DNA from: Sycon ciliatum
Lineage: Eukaryota; Porifera; Calcarea; Leucosolenida; Sycettidae
Assembly: GCF_964019385.1 (NCBI RefSeq)
Contig: NC_088643.1
Span: 8,326,552 to 8,390,551, forward strand
Length of the DNA stretch: 64,000 bases
Direction: 5' to 3'
Part shown: positions 1 through 10,262 of the stretch, piece after piece
Position numbering within the stretch: the first letter of the stretch is position 1
Layout: each line of letters opens with the position of its first letter
The notes under the pieces: model-generated
Databases searched by the model: none
What the model saw: only the letters and a program-made list of their open reading frames with translations
What the model was told of the DNA's origin: nothing
Translations under genes and position numbers: made by a program

Positions 1-11
1 AAAACAACAGC

Positions 12-72
<61 letters not shown>
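1..72. repeat. (CAA)n trinucleotide microsatellite
   Basis: Near-perfect CAA/ACA run at the window edge. It resembles the poly-Thr part of W linker exons, but no phase-1 splice donor follows in any frame, so it is left as intronic repeat. Confidence 0.8.
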
Positions 73-203
73 CTATCGCCTGCCTATCTTCAGTTGAGTG
101 GCAGGTAGGAAGAGAGAGAAAGAGAGAAACATGCAACATATTTTGTTGTGAATTTCTTGCTCTCTGTCTGCATTTTGGATTCTATTTTATGTGTATTATA
201 CAG

Positions 204-488
204 AGGCACCCGTGTGGCCTGAGCCTGCCGTCATGTTTTTTGACGACGTTGGCGTCTACTTCACACCGAGCCAACCTGGTTTCGTGTTTGGCGTGAGCTT
301 TTTTGAGGTGGAGTTCCTCGTCAACAATACGTGGACACTGCATGCACATGCTGAACTAGAAGATTCATTCCTGCCCCGCCTTCCTCCTGGGGAAACGGGA
401 TTCCTGAGAATGCGTTACCATCAGGATGCCGAGAATTGTCTGGTGTCCGAATGGAGTGCTATCCTGAACTTCACTGCTGCTCCTATCA
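204..488 (+). CDS. FN3-like exon, divergent first copy (F0)
   Basis: 95 residues, phase 1-1, acceptor ttatacag and donor GTGAGT. It opens with EAPVWPEP and closes with NCLVSEWSAILNF, matching the tandem F exons in its landmarks (APVW start, one Cys, SEWS box, alternating hydrophobic strands) but diverged along its length. It marks an older unit before the recently amplified array. The fold call rests on the L-x-P-G-x-T-x-x-L-R-x-R-Y pattern before the last strand. Confidence 0.85.
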
Positions 489-764
489 GTGAGTGCTAGC
501 CCTGTTGTTTCATAGCTGTCCCAGTCAAAGGCTTTCACCCACCGATAAAGTGTATGTGCAACATAATTGTATTGATCTAATCCAGATCGAACTTCCTTAG
601 CGTCCATCGGGTACAAGTGTACATTTCTGTCTGCATAGGGTTCTGTTGCAGTGAAATTTGAACTCCCTACACCAGTACTACATGTACACGGAAGTAAGGT
701 TACACTCTGAGGGCATGATCTCTCCATCTCACCTAGATGTTGATGACTTTGCCGGGGTTGTCAG

Positions 765-879
765 GAGGGGGAGAGAAGGAGAGAGAGAGACAGAAAGAGA
801 GAGGGAGGGAGGGAGGGAGGGAGGGAGGGAGGGAGGAGCAATGACAGAGAGAGACAGAGACGGAGATGGAGACAGAGAC

Positions 880-957
<78 letters not shown>

Positions 958-1041
958 CAGAGAGAGAGAGAGACACTCACTCACTCACATACACACAAAC
1001 ACACACACACACGAACACACACACACACACACACACACAGA
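765..1041. repeat. GA-rich then CA-rich microsatellite
   Basis: Compound GGGA, GA and CA repeats in the 684-base intron between F0 and the first Ig exon. Long ORFs on both strands here are repeat translations, not genes. The rest of 489-1172 shows nothing recognisable. Confidence 0.9.
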
Positions 1042-1172
1042 GCAAGGGAACTTCTTGCGATTAGTTATGATTCTAAGTACATCTAGTGGTAGATCATTTC
1101 GAAGAATAGATGAATAACGTTGACTATATTCATTTCACGCATGCTTTTCTTCACTCCTTGCACTGCTATCAG

Positions 1173-1454
1173 CACACATGGTCACTGTAACACCGGAAAC
1201 GGTCATAATCAGCCACACAAATGAGAGCTTTCAGTTGACATGCAGCTCTAGCCTGCCCGCTGGAGCGAACGTCACGATCTCCTGGTTCACAGCCGAGGGC
1301 CGGGTAGTTTCCGGTGGTCGCTTTCAACTGAGCGGCATGCATGGAGAAATTCTGACGGTGGTCAACATCACCTGGCATGATGACGGAGAGTATTTGTGTT
1401 CAGTGGGTGCTCCAAATGGCCAAACTTCATCTGGTTCAGGACATGTTATTTATT
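1173..1454 (+). CDS. Ig-domain exon, unique type (Ig0)
   Basis: 94 residues, phase 1-1. Cys24 (in QLTCSS), Trp38 (ISWFTAEG) and Cys76 in the D-D-G-E-Y-L-C motif give a V/I-set Ig domain. Three N-glycosylation sequons are visible (NES, NVT, NIT). It matches no later copy closely, though it shares the strand pattern with types A-D (HGEILTV compares with GEILTV of A). It appears to join F0 directly, without a linker exon. The following 670-base intron (1455-2124) shows nothing recognisable. Confidence 0.9.
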
Positions 1455-2124
1455 GTGAGTAGTGCCCTTAGAAGTTCATTACTAAGATGCTAAGATGCTT
1501 TCATTACTAAGACGCTCCATGCACAGCACCATTTTGTTCCATTGTTTCTTTTCCCCGTGTCTACTGTACTGATAACAGTTATTCTTCAACACAACGGTGA
1601 TATTAATTTAAACTCGGATACTGAGCCAGTAATAAAAATGTAAAAAAAGAGAAGAAACACAGTAGCCTGTCAGTTTTGTGCCCTATTATCGCACTTTCTG
1701 ACCGTTTATCATCTTGTTACAGTCGTGGATAGTTGCTGCATAACTCGTTCTCATGTGTTTCTTCTCTTTTTTACAACGGTGATAGTAGTAGATTGCAGCT
1801 TGGTCCACCTGGTGCAGCTTTCCCAGTCAATCACTTGCTATGGTTAAAACAAGTATCTTGAGAGAGGGAGAGAAAGCGTCTCTTGTGGTGACTTAGCAGC
1901 AGATGAAGTTTAATCCATGGACACTCATGCTTTGCAGTATTGCACGCTTCTTGTTCGTGGATGAGGAGCACGCGAAGACGCAATGTTTTTTTTAACTACA
2001 TGTACGAGCATTTTCAACGCATTTCAGTTTTCCCATAGATGTGTGGGACAGCACCCGTAGCGAATGCATTCCTCTTTTAGAACCTGCCTATGCATAACTC
2101 TCGTCCGCAATTCTCCTGTTACAG

Positions 2125-2169
2125 CTCCAACTCCTACTGCGACGAGCACAGATGCAACCACGCCTATTG
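2125..2169 (+). CDS. Short Thr-rich linker exon (T0)
   Basis: 15 residues (TPTATSTDATTPI core), acceptor ctgttacag, donor GTAAGA, phase 1-1. It is the first mucin-like spacer, between Ig0 and the first Q linker. Assigned by phase, composition and splice consensus only. Confidence 0.7.
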
Positions 2170-2356
2170 GTAAGAATTGTTGAAAATTAATATTTTTGTT
2201 GTTTTTACCATTTTGCATCCGTGTGTTGTCATTTTTGACATTTTCCATCTCTCAACCCTGTAGAGTGTGCTGGATAAATGCTGCACTGTATAATCCAGAA
2301 AGCAGCTGTATCACAGAATGTTCTTTCTAAAAAAAATGGAGGAAATTCAAACAGCA

Positions 2357-3322
2357 CGTCAGGCGAAATTACTGGTCAGTCGGCGACACGCATTTTTCAC
2401 AAAAAATTGCGTTTCACCTGCTGGGAGAGTATGCATGTACTCGAGTCTCATCCTGAGCATGTTTTTTTCTCCTTTTTTCAGCTCCAGTATAGCTGTATTT
2501 TTCATTGCAAAGCCGTCCTCGATTGTTGTGTTCGTTGTTCAAACGAAGTGGACATTCAATCATGAAGGCAGAGGACATAGGAGCCTGATTGGAGTTTCTC
2601 GTGGCATAGGACGGCCACACAGAGACACTTTGGGATTTTCTGAATATAAAATACCGTACGCACGATGCTGAGATCAATTTGTGCGATATCAAATTGTTTG
2701 TGATCTACCACATCGAGCAGAACGGGATCCAAACACAAGCTTACCGACGGTTAGGCTGCCGACCTGACTGGACAAATGATCCCTGGCTTCACCAGACGCC
2801 AGAAGTCGGACACCATGTCCTTTGCCGCGACGTCCATCTCCAAAAAGAACTCCATCTTCGTCGTGAAAAGGCTTGAATACTCAATATTCAACCGAGATTC
2901 GCGGACACGCGCTTTCTCGGATCGATTAATTTCCTGTTGGAACAGTTGCAGGGCAGCTTCCCGCCACTGTTTCAACAGGCGATGGCTCCAAAGCATGCCT
3001 GGAACAAGCCATATCGAGGTTGCAAGCCACCCCTCTCAGCAAAAAATTCGAATAAATTCGAAATTTCAATGGTGGAAGATATACTAGGAAGAGAATTTCA
3101 AAAAGTATGTTTCGCGGAGCGATCGCTCAACCGACGTCATTCAAACTTTGCAGGATGGTTCAGACGTACATGCTAGGCATGGAACCACAGGCGATGATGC
3201 CATAGCTGACACACAGAGTAACACACACAGCAGATTTGTGTGCACAAATACTATATTAGTGGACGTCGTCATCTTCTTCCCGCTGATCTCGAATGTACTA
3301 TGACGTGCTATTTCGCCTGACG
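2357..3322. mobile_element. DNA transposon copy 1, short terminal inverted repeats
   Basis: It begins CGTCAGGCGAAAT and ends with the reverse complement ATTTCGCCTGACG (966 bp). A second copy starts at 15266. The internal ORFs are not recognisable as a transposase, so it is probably non-autonomous or decayed. No clear target-site duplication is seen. It sits in the intron 2170-3897. Confidence 0.75.
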
Positions 3323-3897
3323 AGGAGAGAGGAAAGGTTTACTGAATTTCAAGAAAATTCCAGCCTATCTCCTTCTCTTCTCGAACGTGACATGTACATG
3401 TATGTGTGGATAAGCTCAGTGTCACGGGGAAGGGACTTCTTCAGATAGTGGAGCAATCTGCATCGTCTCTATGGGGAGAAAATAGGCACAGGAAGAATGC
3501 TGAGATCGTGATGGTGTCCACTTCATAACCGCCTATTGCTATGAACTGGAGACCCTTGATGAAAATCCAAAGGGTTTCGTGTAAGATTCTTTGTTTCAGA
3601 AGAAAAAAAAACTATCTGTTACTCCCTTTCAAGTCAATTTCTGTATCACGATCATACCTATTATATATAATGTGGCCTCTAATTTCCCAATACGATCATA
3701 CCTGGCAGGCAAATACTTTATTTCTTCAGGGGAGAAGGAGAGAAGGTTTTCTGAGGGCAGACTGTGCTGGGAGGAGTATGTGGAGCAATACTTTAAAAAG
3801 TCGATGGGTGAGATAGTAGGTGCTCTATCACCCCGTCGTGGATCAAGGTATGACAATATCTTTGTCATCTATTTGTTCTATGATTGTGTGAATGCAG

Positions 3898-3993
3898 GGA
3901 TCACTTCTGATTCATTGACCACAGCATCTGGCGACATGATGGTCACTGATTTGGGCGGCAGTGGCACCACGGACTCCCAATGCAAAAGAGTGG
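3898..3993 (+). CDS. Cys-containing Thr/Ser linker exon Q (copy 1 of 5)
   Basis: 32 residues: GITSDSLTTASGDMMVTD, then a Gly/Ser stretch ending with a single Cys at residue 29 (QCKRV in this copy, PCRTV or PCGTV in others). Acceptor gaatgcag and donor GTAAGC are conserved in all five copies. It always precedes an F exon, which also has a single Cys. The upstream intron (3700-3897) keeps an open frame into the exon but has a good polypyrimidine tract, so it is read as intron. Confidence 0.82.
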
Positions 3994-4158
3994 GTAAGCA
4001 GTACCCTGTACTTGAAAGTACCTTGCTTTTAATTGGATATTTGATACCGGACCAAAGGAGGTTTTGTCATATTCATCAGTTTAACCGTTTTCTAATGTTC
4101 TTCTCTGTTTGATTTTTGGCCTTCCTGATAATGCTCTCGCCCGTAAGTAGAAAGTCGT

Positions 4159-4425
4159 TTACTTGGCCAATGCACCGTCTGGTGGATCATGCAACATAGA
4201 AACACAGGAACCAGAGTCAATTAACGTCGTTACACACTTGCCTTGAACATTGATATCTAGGGTAGGGACTACAGACGATACAGCCTCGATACGTACTTCA
4301 TCTGATGGCTCCTCGTGAACGACTGGGAGTTGTCCCACACCACCAGTCGAACTTAGTTTCCCGAGCGCCAAGGGTTGTGTGGGCAATCTACAGCAAAATG
4401 GCCAGGTTGTCCACAACCAAAACAA
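4159..4425 (-). pseudogene. Retroelement aspartic protease fragment
   Basis: An open frame overlapping the 3' end of the gag-like ORF in a different frame. It contains TTLIDSGS, the DSG active-site signature of Gypsy-type aspartic proteases, followed by a hydrophobic strand, then stops. The frame change relative to gag could be a programmed shift or a decay mutation. The second half of the protease and all of pol are missing. Confidence 0.6.
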
Positions 4426-4739
4426 ATTGGTGGTTCCACATGACCACCACGACCATAGGAATACCCACGACCACTGTTACTACTATGAGGCTGATCAAAT
4501 TCGAAACTTGCTCCTGTAGGAACCTGTGTTTGTGGGGCAACAATTTTCAAACAGCTGAGTCTCTTTTCGAGGTCTGTCAACCTGCGATCAAGTTTCTCGA
4601 GCGCTTGAGCTAGTTGATCACGCACCCCGGTGTCATTAGACTGGTGCAACTCTGATGCACTGGCATGTCCGTCAGACGGTATCTTGAACGGACGAGGTCG
4701 AGGGGACCTGGTCTTCTTTTTGCATTTGGACTTGCCCAT
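4353..4739 (-). pseudogene. Retroelement gag-like ORF with CCHC zinc knuckle
   Basis: 128 residues on the minus strand: a basic Lys/Arg/Pro-rich N-terminus, a predicted coiled coil (LAQALEKLDRRLTDLEKRL), a Gly/Tyr/Arg segment, then a nucleocapsid zinc knuckle of C-x2-C-x4-H-x4-C spacing (CFGCGQPGHFAVDC). Known role of the family: binding and packaging the element's RNA. It is much shorter than a full gag, so it is a fragment or a reduced gag. Confidence 0.7.
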
Positions 4740-5452
4740 CTCGATATCTCACTATCAATGGCCCAAGCTAGCTGCAAGTATTTAGTTACAAATATTTGTA
4801 GTTCAAAAAACCTTTTGAAAAAATGTTACAACAAAAAAATGACCTACACAAAACATTCTGGTTACGTCACACGGACATACACGTGCACAGGACATGACGT
4901 CAACAGTGTACTTGCTAAGTATGCACGCACACTCACGTGCGCAAAATATTTTTGTGAAAATGTAGCCCGTTCTACACCAAACAAAACTGTTACTCATGCA
5001 CAGCGAACGATCAGTCAAGAAGTAAAGAATGGACAACGAGACGAAGGATAGAATGATCAATACTAGTAAATTAGAACTTAGTATGTGATCTGGTCTCCCG
5101 AGTAGCTGGAGCTGGTCTCAGACTCTCTGGAACGTGTCGAATCTGCAACTTGTCTCTCCTGCGGAGGCGTCTTCCCAGCCGAGGACAAAACCGACGACTA
5201 TTTTTCCGCTGCCAGCATTGTAGCCCATATACTAATAGGTAAGTTATCATCTGTGTTCATTGTCTCACAAGGAGAAGAAGAAGACCAGGGCAGTGCAAGT
5301 ATGCGCACAGCTATCTATGCATTCCTACGGTGTACTATTTATGTGTATACAAATTACGTGTTATCAAGTAGCCATGCTACATATCTACTTCACCAATCCA
5401 CTGTGAATGTCTACTTCAACTCTGTTTTTCCTTTTTTATTGTATTGCTTCAG

Positions 5453-5752
5453 ACGCACCTGTGTGGCCAGATAACGCAATACGCTTTGTTGATGAGTCAC
5501 TGGGCATGTACCAAGTGCCATCATATCCGAACTTTGTGCAAGGAGTGAGCTTCTTCAGCGTGGAGCTCTTTGTGGACAATGCCTGGAGACCAGTGGGACA
5601 GATTGCTGTGGGTAACAGTACAAAGGAGGTTGTGATACCACGACTTGATGCGGGAACACAAGCGGCACTGAGAATTCGCTATCATGGTGATGCAGACAAC
5701 TGCATTGTGTCCGAATGGAGTGAAGCATTGAGTTTCACAGTTCCATCGCAAG
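5453..5752 (+). CDS. FN3-like exon F (copy 1 of 5)
   Basis: 100 residues, phase 1-1, acceptor gcttcag, donor GTAAAT. Strand pattern from DAPVWPDNAI to ALSFTVPSQ. A central NST sequon lies at residue 55, the single Cys is Cys84, and the NCIVSEWSE box follows at 83-91. VSEWS differs by one residue from the WSXWS box of class I cytokine receptors. This copy has DNAWRP and RLDAGTQ where most later copies have DNAWGP and RLGAGTQ. FN3 is inferred from the pattern; a profile search was not possible. Confidence 0.88.
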
Positions 5753-5897
5753 GTAAATATGCACAGTGGTTGCCGCTAATTAGTCTTTCTTCCATTGGCT
5801 CAACGCTTGTGCAAGCATCAATTTACCATTACTGTGAAGGTGTGGACAAAGAGTTTAGAAGTAGTTCGTGACAGGAAATTTAGAAATGCGTCACTAT

Positions 5898-6123
5898 TAC
5901 CGTAAAGTAACGGTGATCCGCCCCCACGCCATGTCGCTTCCCAGCTGGGTTCTCGGCAGGGGGCGGGAATTAGATCAAGGCTGTCAAGTGCAGTACGATG
6001 TACACAACATGGAAGCTCAGACTCGATTTGTGGGTTGTGAACATTTTCATCCTGCACTCGCACATATTGTGTACAGCAGTGCATGCCTTGGTTCAACATC
6101 GTATTTCATTGTATACCCCGAAG
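5898..6123. mobile_element. Truncated 301-bp-family MITE
   Basis: The left end taccgtaaagtaacggtg matches the complete copies at 14382, 30668 and 48298. Similarity stops after taccccgaag and continues in sequence that elsewhere lies between Ig A and linker S. The right terminal repeat is lost. Confidence 0.75.
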
Positions 6124-6187
6124 TTATGTACTAACTGCCTCCCAGGACCTGACTAGTTGCTGCCTGCGTTGATCCAATGTCTTCCAG

Positions 6188-6271
6188 TTGATGACTCAGC
6201 AACAACAAGACCAATTCCAGTTAGTCCAGGTGGAGAAGTGAGCACACAACAACCTGGATCGACACCAGCAG
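6188..6271 (+). CDS. Thr/Pro linker exon S (copy 1 of 9)
   Basis: 28 residues: VDDSATTRPIPVSPGG, then a Ser/Thr/Gln/Pro tail, phase 1-1. Acceptor here is cttccag where other copies have cttgcag; donor GTGAGT. S and the next linker R share VDD-x-x-TTRPI and a TPA ending, so they look like an old exon duplication. This S directly follows F because V and A are missing from this unit. Confidence 0.82.
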
Positions 6272-6485
6272 GTGAGTTTCAGTTTTTTTCTGCCGCCTGG
6301 TACTCAATGGCCCCCTCGAAATACAGCAACTTCACTGGCCTTAGTTGCTGGCAGCGATGTGTAGTTCTCGATTACCATCGTTCTTTTGATACAGGTGTTT
6401 TGCCCCACTTTTGTCTTGTGCTTTCACTAGCAATGGTATATATTGCATGCTTTCATGTGATTGATTTCCATTTTGTGGATTGTAG

Positions 6486-6587
6486 TTGATGATGGAAGAA
6501 CAACGAGACCAATTGCAGGTAGTTCATCAGGTCAAGAAATTATCACAGAAGAAGGTGTATCGACAACAATACCTCCAACACCAGCAG
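6486..6587 (+). CDS. Thr-rich linker exon R (copy 1 of 9)
   Basis: 34 residues starting VDDGRTTRPIAGSSSG and ending TIPPTPA. It is the longest R copy and keeps an acidic EII-TEEG stretch that R' copies lost. Acceptor ggattgtag, donor GTGAGT, phase 1-1. Confidence 0.82.
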
Positions 6588-6831
6588 GTGAGTGTGGGGA
6601 ATAAAATAATTCCATGAGGAGTGTGAAATATAAAGGAGAGTTAGAAATGAAATAGAGACGGCATGCATGATAACTATGATCTGGAGGACATGTATGTCAT
6701 GGTTGATGATCACACCTGGAATGGTGATGCATAGAAGCAATAAGGTAGATCGGGTGTGTGTGTGTGTTTTGAGAACGAGTGGTTTGACAACCACTTCCTC
6801 ATTGTTTGTGCTTCTTTTTGATGTGATATAG

Positions 6832-7140
6832 GATCCTTCGTCACAGTATCTCCTTCAAGAGTGGAGTTGGACTCTAGCACCAACAATTTTGTGCTCAGAT
6901 GCAGTCACAATGATCCCAATGCGTTATTCGTGATTTATCGCTGGTCTCTTTCGGATGGCAGAGATCTTCCTTTGGGTAGATTTGAGATCGGTGGCTTGAA
7001 TGGAGAAGTACTGACAATCCAGGAACCAATTGCATCAGATGCAGGCAACTATGTATGCAGTGTAGCTAGTTTTGGATCTACTGGAATTAGACCGGGATCT
7101 GCAGAAGTGGTATTCAGTGTGGTTACAACCACAACACAAG
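6832..7140 (+). CDS. Ig-domain exon type B (copy 1 of 12)
   Basis: 103 residues, phase 1-1, acceptor gatatag, donor GTGAGT. Cys24 (LRCSHND), Trp38 (YRWSL), D70-A-G-N-Y-V-C76 and a Thr tail VVTTTTQ that acts as its own stalk. FG loop (79-87) is ASFGSTGIR. Residue 35 is Ile, 41 Ser, 45 Asp; residue 4 is Val, where the other B copies have Ala. The 861-base intron after it (7141-8001) has no element, but its 3' part is the template from which Vs exons arose. Confidence 0.93.
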
Positions 7141-8001
7141 GTGAGTGTGATTTCTTGTTCTGTGTTCACAAGAAATTATTTATAAACATAGGGTGCTGTG
7201 TATTTCAATGTTTGACAAGACCTTTTCTAACATTGACGACATCATTACCCACACAAATTATTCTGGATCTAGTTAAAATTTGCTACATCCTCAACCCGTC
7301 ACCACGATGCGCTCTTAGCCAAACCCATTCACGAAGCATATCACGCCAGCACGGCAAGGACAATTCCGTTGACAGAATTCACTCTTCCAAACTCATCAGT
7401 GGAGGATGATAATGCGGTGAGTCTCGCCTCGCCAACACACAAGGGACCATGCAACAACATTTTAATATGCACCGCATACCTTCCAGTGGCATCATTAGTC
7501 TAGATTTTTTACAAACGGGGGGAAAATTAGCCCTTCTTCCATTGGCTCAACGCTTGTGCAAGCATCCATTTAGCATTACTATGGATGTGCAAGCGAAGAG
7601 TTTAGAATTGATTCGTGACAAGAAATTTGGGAATGCTTCACTATAATAATGGGGGTTTTCAGGTCGTGCACAACTCGTCAGCTTTGTCCATTGTTGTTGC
7701 AATGCATCATACACTTGTTTGGTTTATTCTCACTTTCACCTTTTTGTGATTCCCTGCATGGGTCTACTGCTGTGGATGTTGCCATGTGCACTGTATGGGG
7801 TTTTTTTTAAATCTCTCCTGGATATAGGTCATTGTACTTGCTCAGTTTCTCCTATTTGACTGTATTTCACCTGATGAGAATTCAGTGAAGGACCTGGTGG
7901 ATAAGCTTTCAAACTATTAATTTGAGGATCCTGAAGCTTTCTTCTCTTCTTGTGTGTAGTGACACTTCTGTTTACTTCCCGGTGTTCTACATTGCCTGCA
8001 G

Positions 8002-8151
8002 CTGTAGCAACTGACATGCCAACAACGAGCAAAGTCACTGGTACTGATGCCACGGATGAAACAACTGCCCCAGGCATCGGGTCGGGAACAACGCCTGATA
8101 CATCAACGGCAGCAACGCCAACTACTCCTCAAGTTCTTGTCACAACTAAAG
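8002..8151 (+). CDS. Thr-rich linker exon V, long form (copy 1 of 5)
   Basis: 50 residues from acceptor ttgcctgcag: AVATDMPTTSKVTGTDAT then a Thr/Pro-rich end VLVTTK, donor GTATGC. A second acceptor with a good pyrimidine tract (gtgtgtag, exon start 7960) is also in phase 1 and would add 14 residues including one Cys. Both acceptors are kept in all five long copies. I favour 8002 because its composition matches the other linkers. Confidence 0.75.
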
Positions 8152-8422
8152 GTATGCATGCTTTCATGAAGCACCGGTGATAAATGGCGATACAATCTTT
8201 GTGTGTCAAGTCCCTACAGTCTCGTTTCTTGTATCTTAACGACTTTCTTTCATAATGTGGCATAAGACTTAGAGGGAAGATAGTGATCTCTGTTCTTGAG
8301 CCTTGCTCTCAAAACCTGATAATCAGGTTCTTTTGTATGGGATACTCATCAAACTGTAGTAGATCAAGATGTCCATCATATCCTGTTCTCATGGTTTATT
8401 TTGCCTTTTGCATTCCCTCCAG

Positions 8423-8710
8423 GGTATAGTGTGAGTGTTTCCCCTGAGAGAGTACTGATGAACAGCTCTACGTACAGCTTCCAGTTAACATGTAGTCATG
8501 ACTATCCAGATGTTGCTGGCCTGGCACCAATCATACAGTGGGTAAGAGCATATGGAGTACCACTGCCCATGACTCGGGTGGTGATCAGCGGTGCATCTGG
8601 AGAGATCCTGACCGTGGAGAATGCTTTGCCTTCTGATGCTGGACAATATGTGTGTACGGTGCAAACGATGGACAACAACTTCAACACTGGATCAGCAATG
8701 GTTGTATATG
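8423..8710 (+). CDS. Ig-domain exon type A (copy 1 of 8)
   Basis: 96 residues, phase 1-1, acceptor ccctccag, donor GTGAGT. NSS sequon at residue 14, Cys24 (QLTCSHDY), Trp40 (IQWVRAYG), D72-A-G-Q-Y-V-C78. FG loop of this copy is TVQTMDNNFNTG; the framework is almost identical in all eight copies. The 604-base intron after it (8711-9314) shows nothing recognisable. Confidence 0.93.
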
Positions 8711-9314
8711 GTGAGTAATGAGCGATGAGTGATGACTGATAGTCATTTTAAGAGTATATTCAATATCCATGATTGCAGTGTTGTTTTGAAGAGTGGGTGG
8801 ACAAGCCATTGGGGGCTAGCCACTCCCATTGCGTTGTTTTGATTGCGACGTAGTCATGTTTCACATAGGATTGCACTCACTCTGGACAAATGCACTGTTT
8901 TTCACGCATCCACTGAACACACAGGTCAAATCCTGTTGAAGTTTTTGTGGGTTTTGATTTGTAGTGCATAGAGTAGATCAGAGTGTCCCTGCAGCCGGCC
9001 TAATCTCTTTTGTGGCCACAAGTGATTGAGGATCTGTGGTGCACCTAGAACAGCAAGACTACATTAAATTAAAGAAACAAAATGGAAGTAGAAAGTAGCT
9101 ATTATGGCCTGTCTGTTGAAACAAATGATTGATAAAGCACTGTGGCTTACAGTCTAGACATGGTAGCGATGTAGCTTGTAGCCTCCAGGCTAAACATCTG
9201 AAATATACAGCAGTAACCCGGTCAAGGCCACGGCAATTTTCACTACCCAGTTATGTACTAACTGCCTCCCAGGACCTGACTAGTTGCTGCCTGCGTTGAT
9301 CCAATGTCTTGCAG

Positions 9315-9398
9315 TTGATGACTCAGCAACAACAAGACCAATTCCAGTTAGTCCAGGTGGAGAAGTGAGCACACAACAACCAGGATCAACACCAGCAG
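9315..9398 (+). CDS. Linker exon S (copy 2)
   Basis: 28 residues, same peptide as the S at 6188 with the usual cttgcag acceptor. It follows Ig A, the normal S position. Confidence 0.83.
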
Positions 9399-9616
9399 GT
9401 GAGTTTCAGTTTTGCTGTCGCTACCTGGTGTTCAATGTCCTCATCAGAATACAGCAACTTCACTGGCCTCCGTTGCTAGCAGCGATGTGTAGTTCGCGAT
9501 TGCCAATGTTCCTTTGATACAGGTGTTTGCCCCAATTTTGTTTTGTATTTTCACTAGCAATGGTATATTGATATTGCATGCCTTCATGTGATTGATTTCA
9601 ATTTTTTGGGTTGTAG

Positions 9617-9715
9617 TTGATGATGGAAGAACAACGAGACCAATTGCAGGTAGTTCAGGTCCAGAGATTACCACAGAAGAAGGTGTATCGACAACAATGC
9701 CACCCACACCAGCAG
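9617..9715 (+). CDS. Linker exon R (copy 2)
   Basis: 33 residues, one fewer than the R at 6486; contains SSGPEITTEEGVSTTMPPT. Phase 1-1. Confidence 0.82.
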
Positions 9716-9870
9716 GTGAGTGTTGGGAATAACAATATTCCATGAGTAGTGTGAAATATAAAGGAAAGTTAAAATGAAAATTAATGGAGACTGTATGCAT
9801 GATAACTATGATCTGGAGGACATGTCTGTCATGGTTGATGATCACAACTGGAATGGTGATGTATAGAAAG

Positions 9871-10262
9871 TTCTAGGGGTGAAAGTTGGCACTGAGATCC
9901 CGAGTTCGAGTACTCTGATTTTCTCCGATCGAATATTCGAGTATTCGAGTATTCTTGATATCCTAAAAATCACACACCAACCGCCTCAAAAACCACATGA
10001 TACAACCCTGGTTTGAAACGATTGGCAGTTCTTTTCTCGGGTGTATTGGTTGGTGGGTCATTTGGGCTCTCTCTACTCGTGAACAAATGTTCACCACACA
10101 GTCTGCACATGAATATCTGCTGACTGCTGCTCTGAAACTGCAGACTTCTGTGGTAAATGTATGTACCATGTATAAGCAAGTACTCTGATTTATTCCGAGT
10201 ACGATTATATTCGAAAAATCCAAACGAGTATTCGAATATTCGGTATAATTGTTTCACCCCTA
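9871..10262. mobile_element. hAT-like MITE
   Basis: Inner ends ctaggggtgaaa and tttcacccctaa are inverted. Flanks atagaaag (9863-9870) and atagaaac (10263-10270) look like an 8-bp target duplication with one change. The R-B introns of other units read through this point without it. It contains gagtattcgaatattcg-type palindromes. No transposase ORF. Confidence 0.65.

Larger units (their letters stand above)
4157..5390 (-). mobile_element. Gypsy-like retroelement fragment (gag/protease part)
   Basis: About 1.2 kb interrupting the Q-F intron. The same intron in units 2-5 lacks it and reads straight from the agaaagtc region to cactgtgaatgtc. The minus strand carries a zinc-knuckle protein and a protease motif. 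No LTR, reverse transcriptase or integrase is visible, so this is a truncated remnant. Boundaries are approximate. Confidence 0.7.

Noticed and set aside
1-110. Poly-Thr exon at the window edge
   Set aside because: The CAA run could code Thr, but none of the three frames reaches a phase-1 donor, unlike every other exon.
729-1117. Arg/Glu and Leu/Ser ORFs
   Set aside because: Translations of the GA and CA repeats in an intron.
2278-3180. Several 60-117-codon ORFs inside the DNA transposon
   Set aside because: No transposase motif is recognisable and the frames overlap one another; kept as element sequence only.
8502-8687. Minus-strand ORF repeated under every Ig A exon
   Set aside because: It is the antisense shadow of a conserved exon; it carries no start or splice context of its own.
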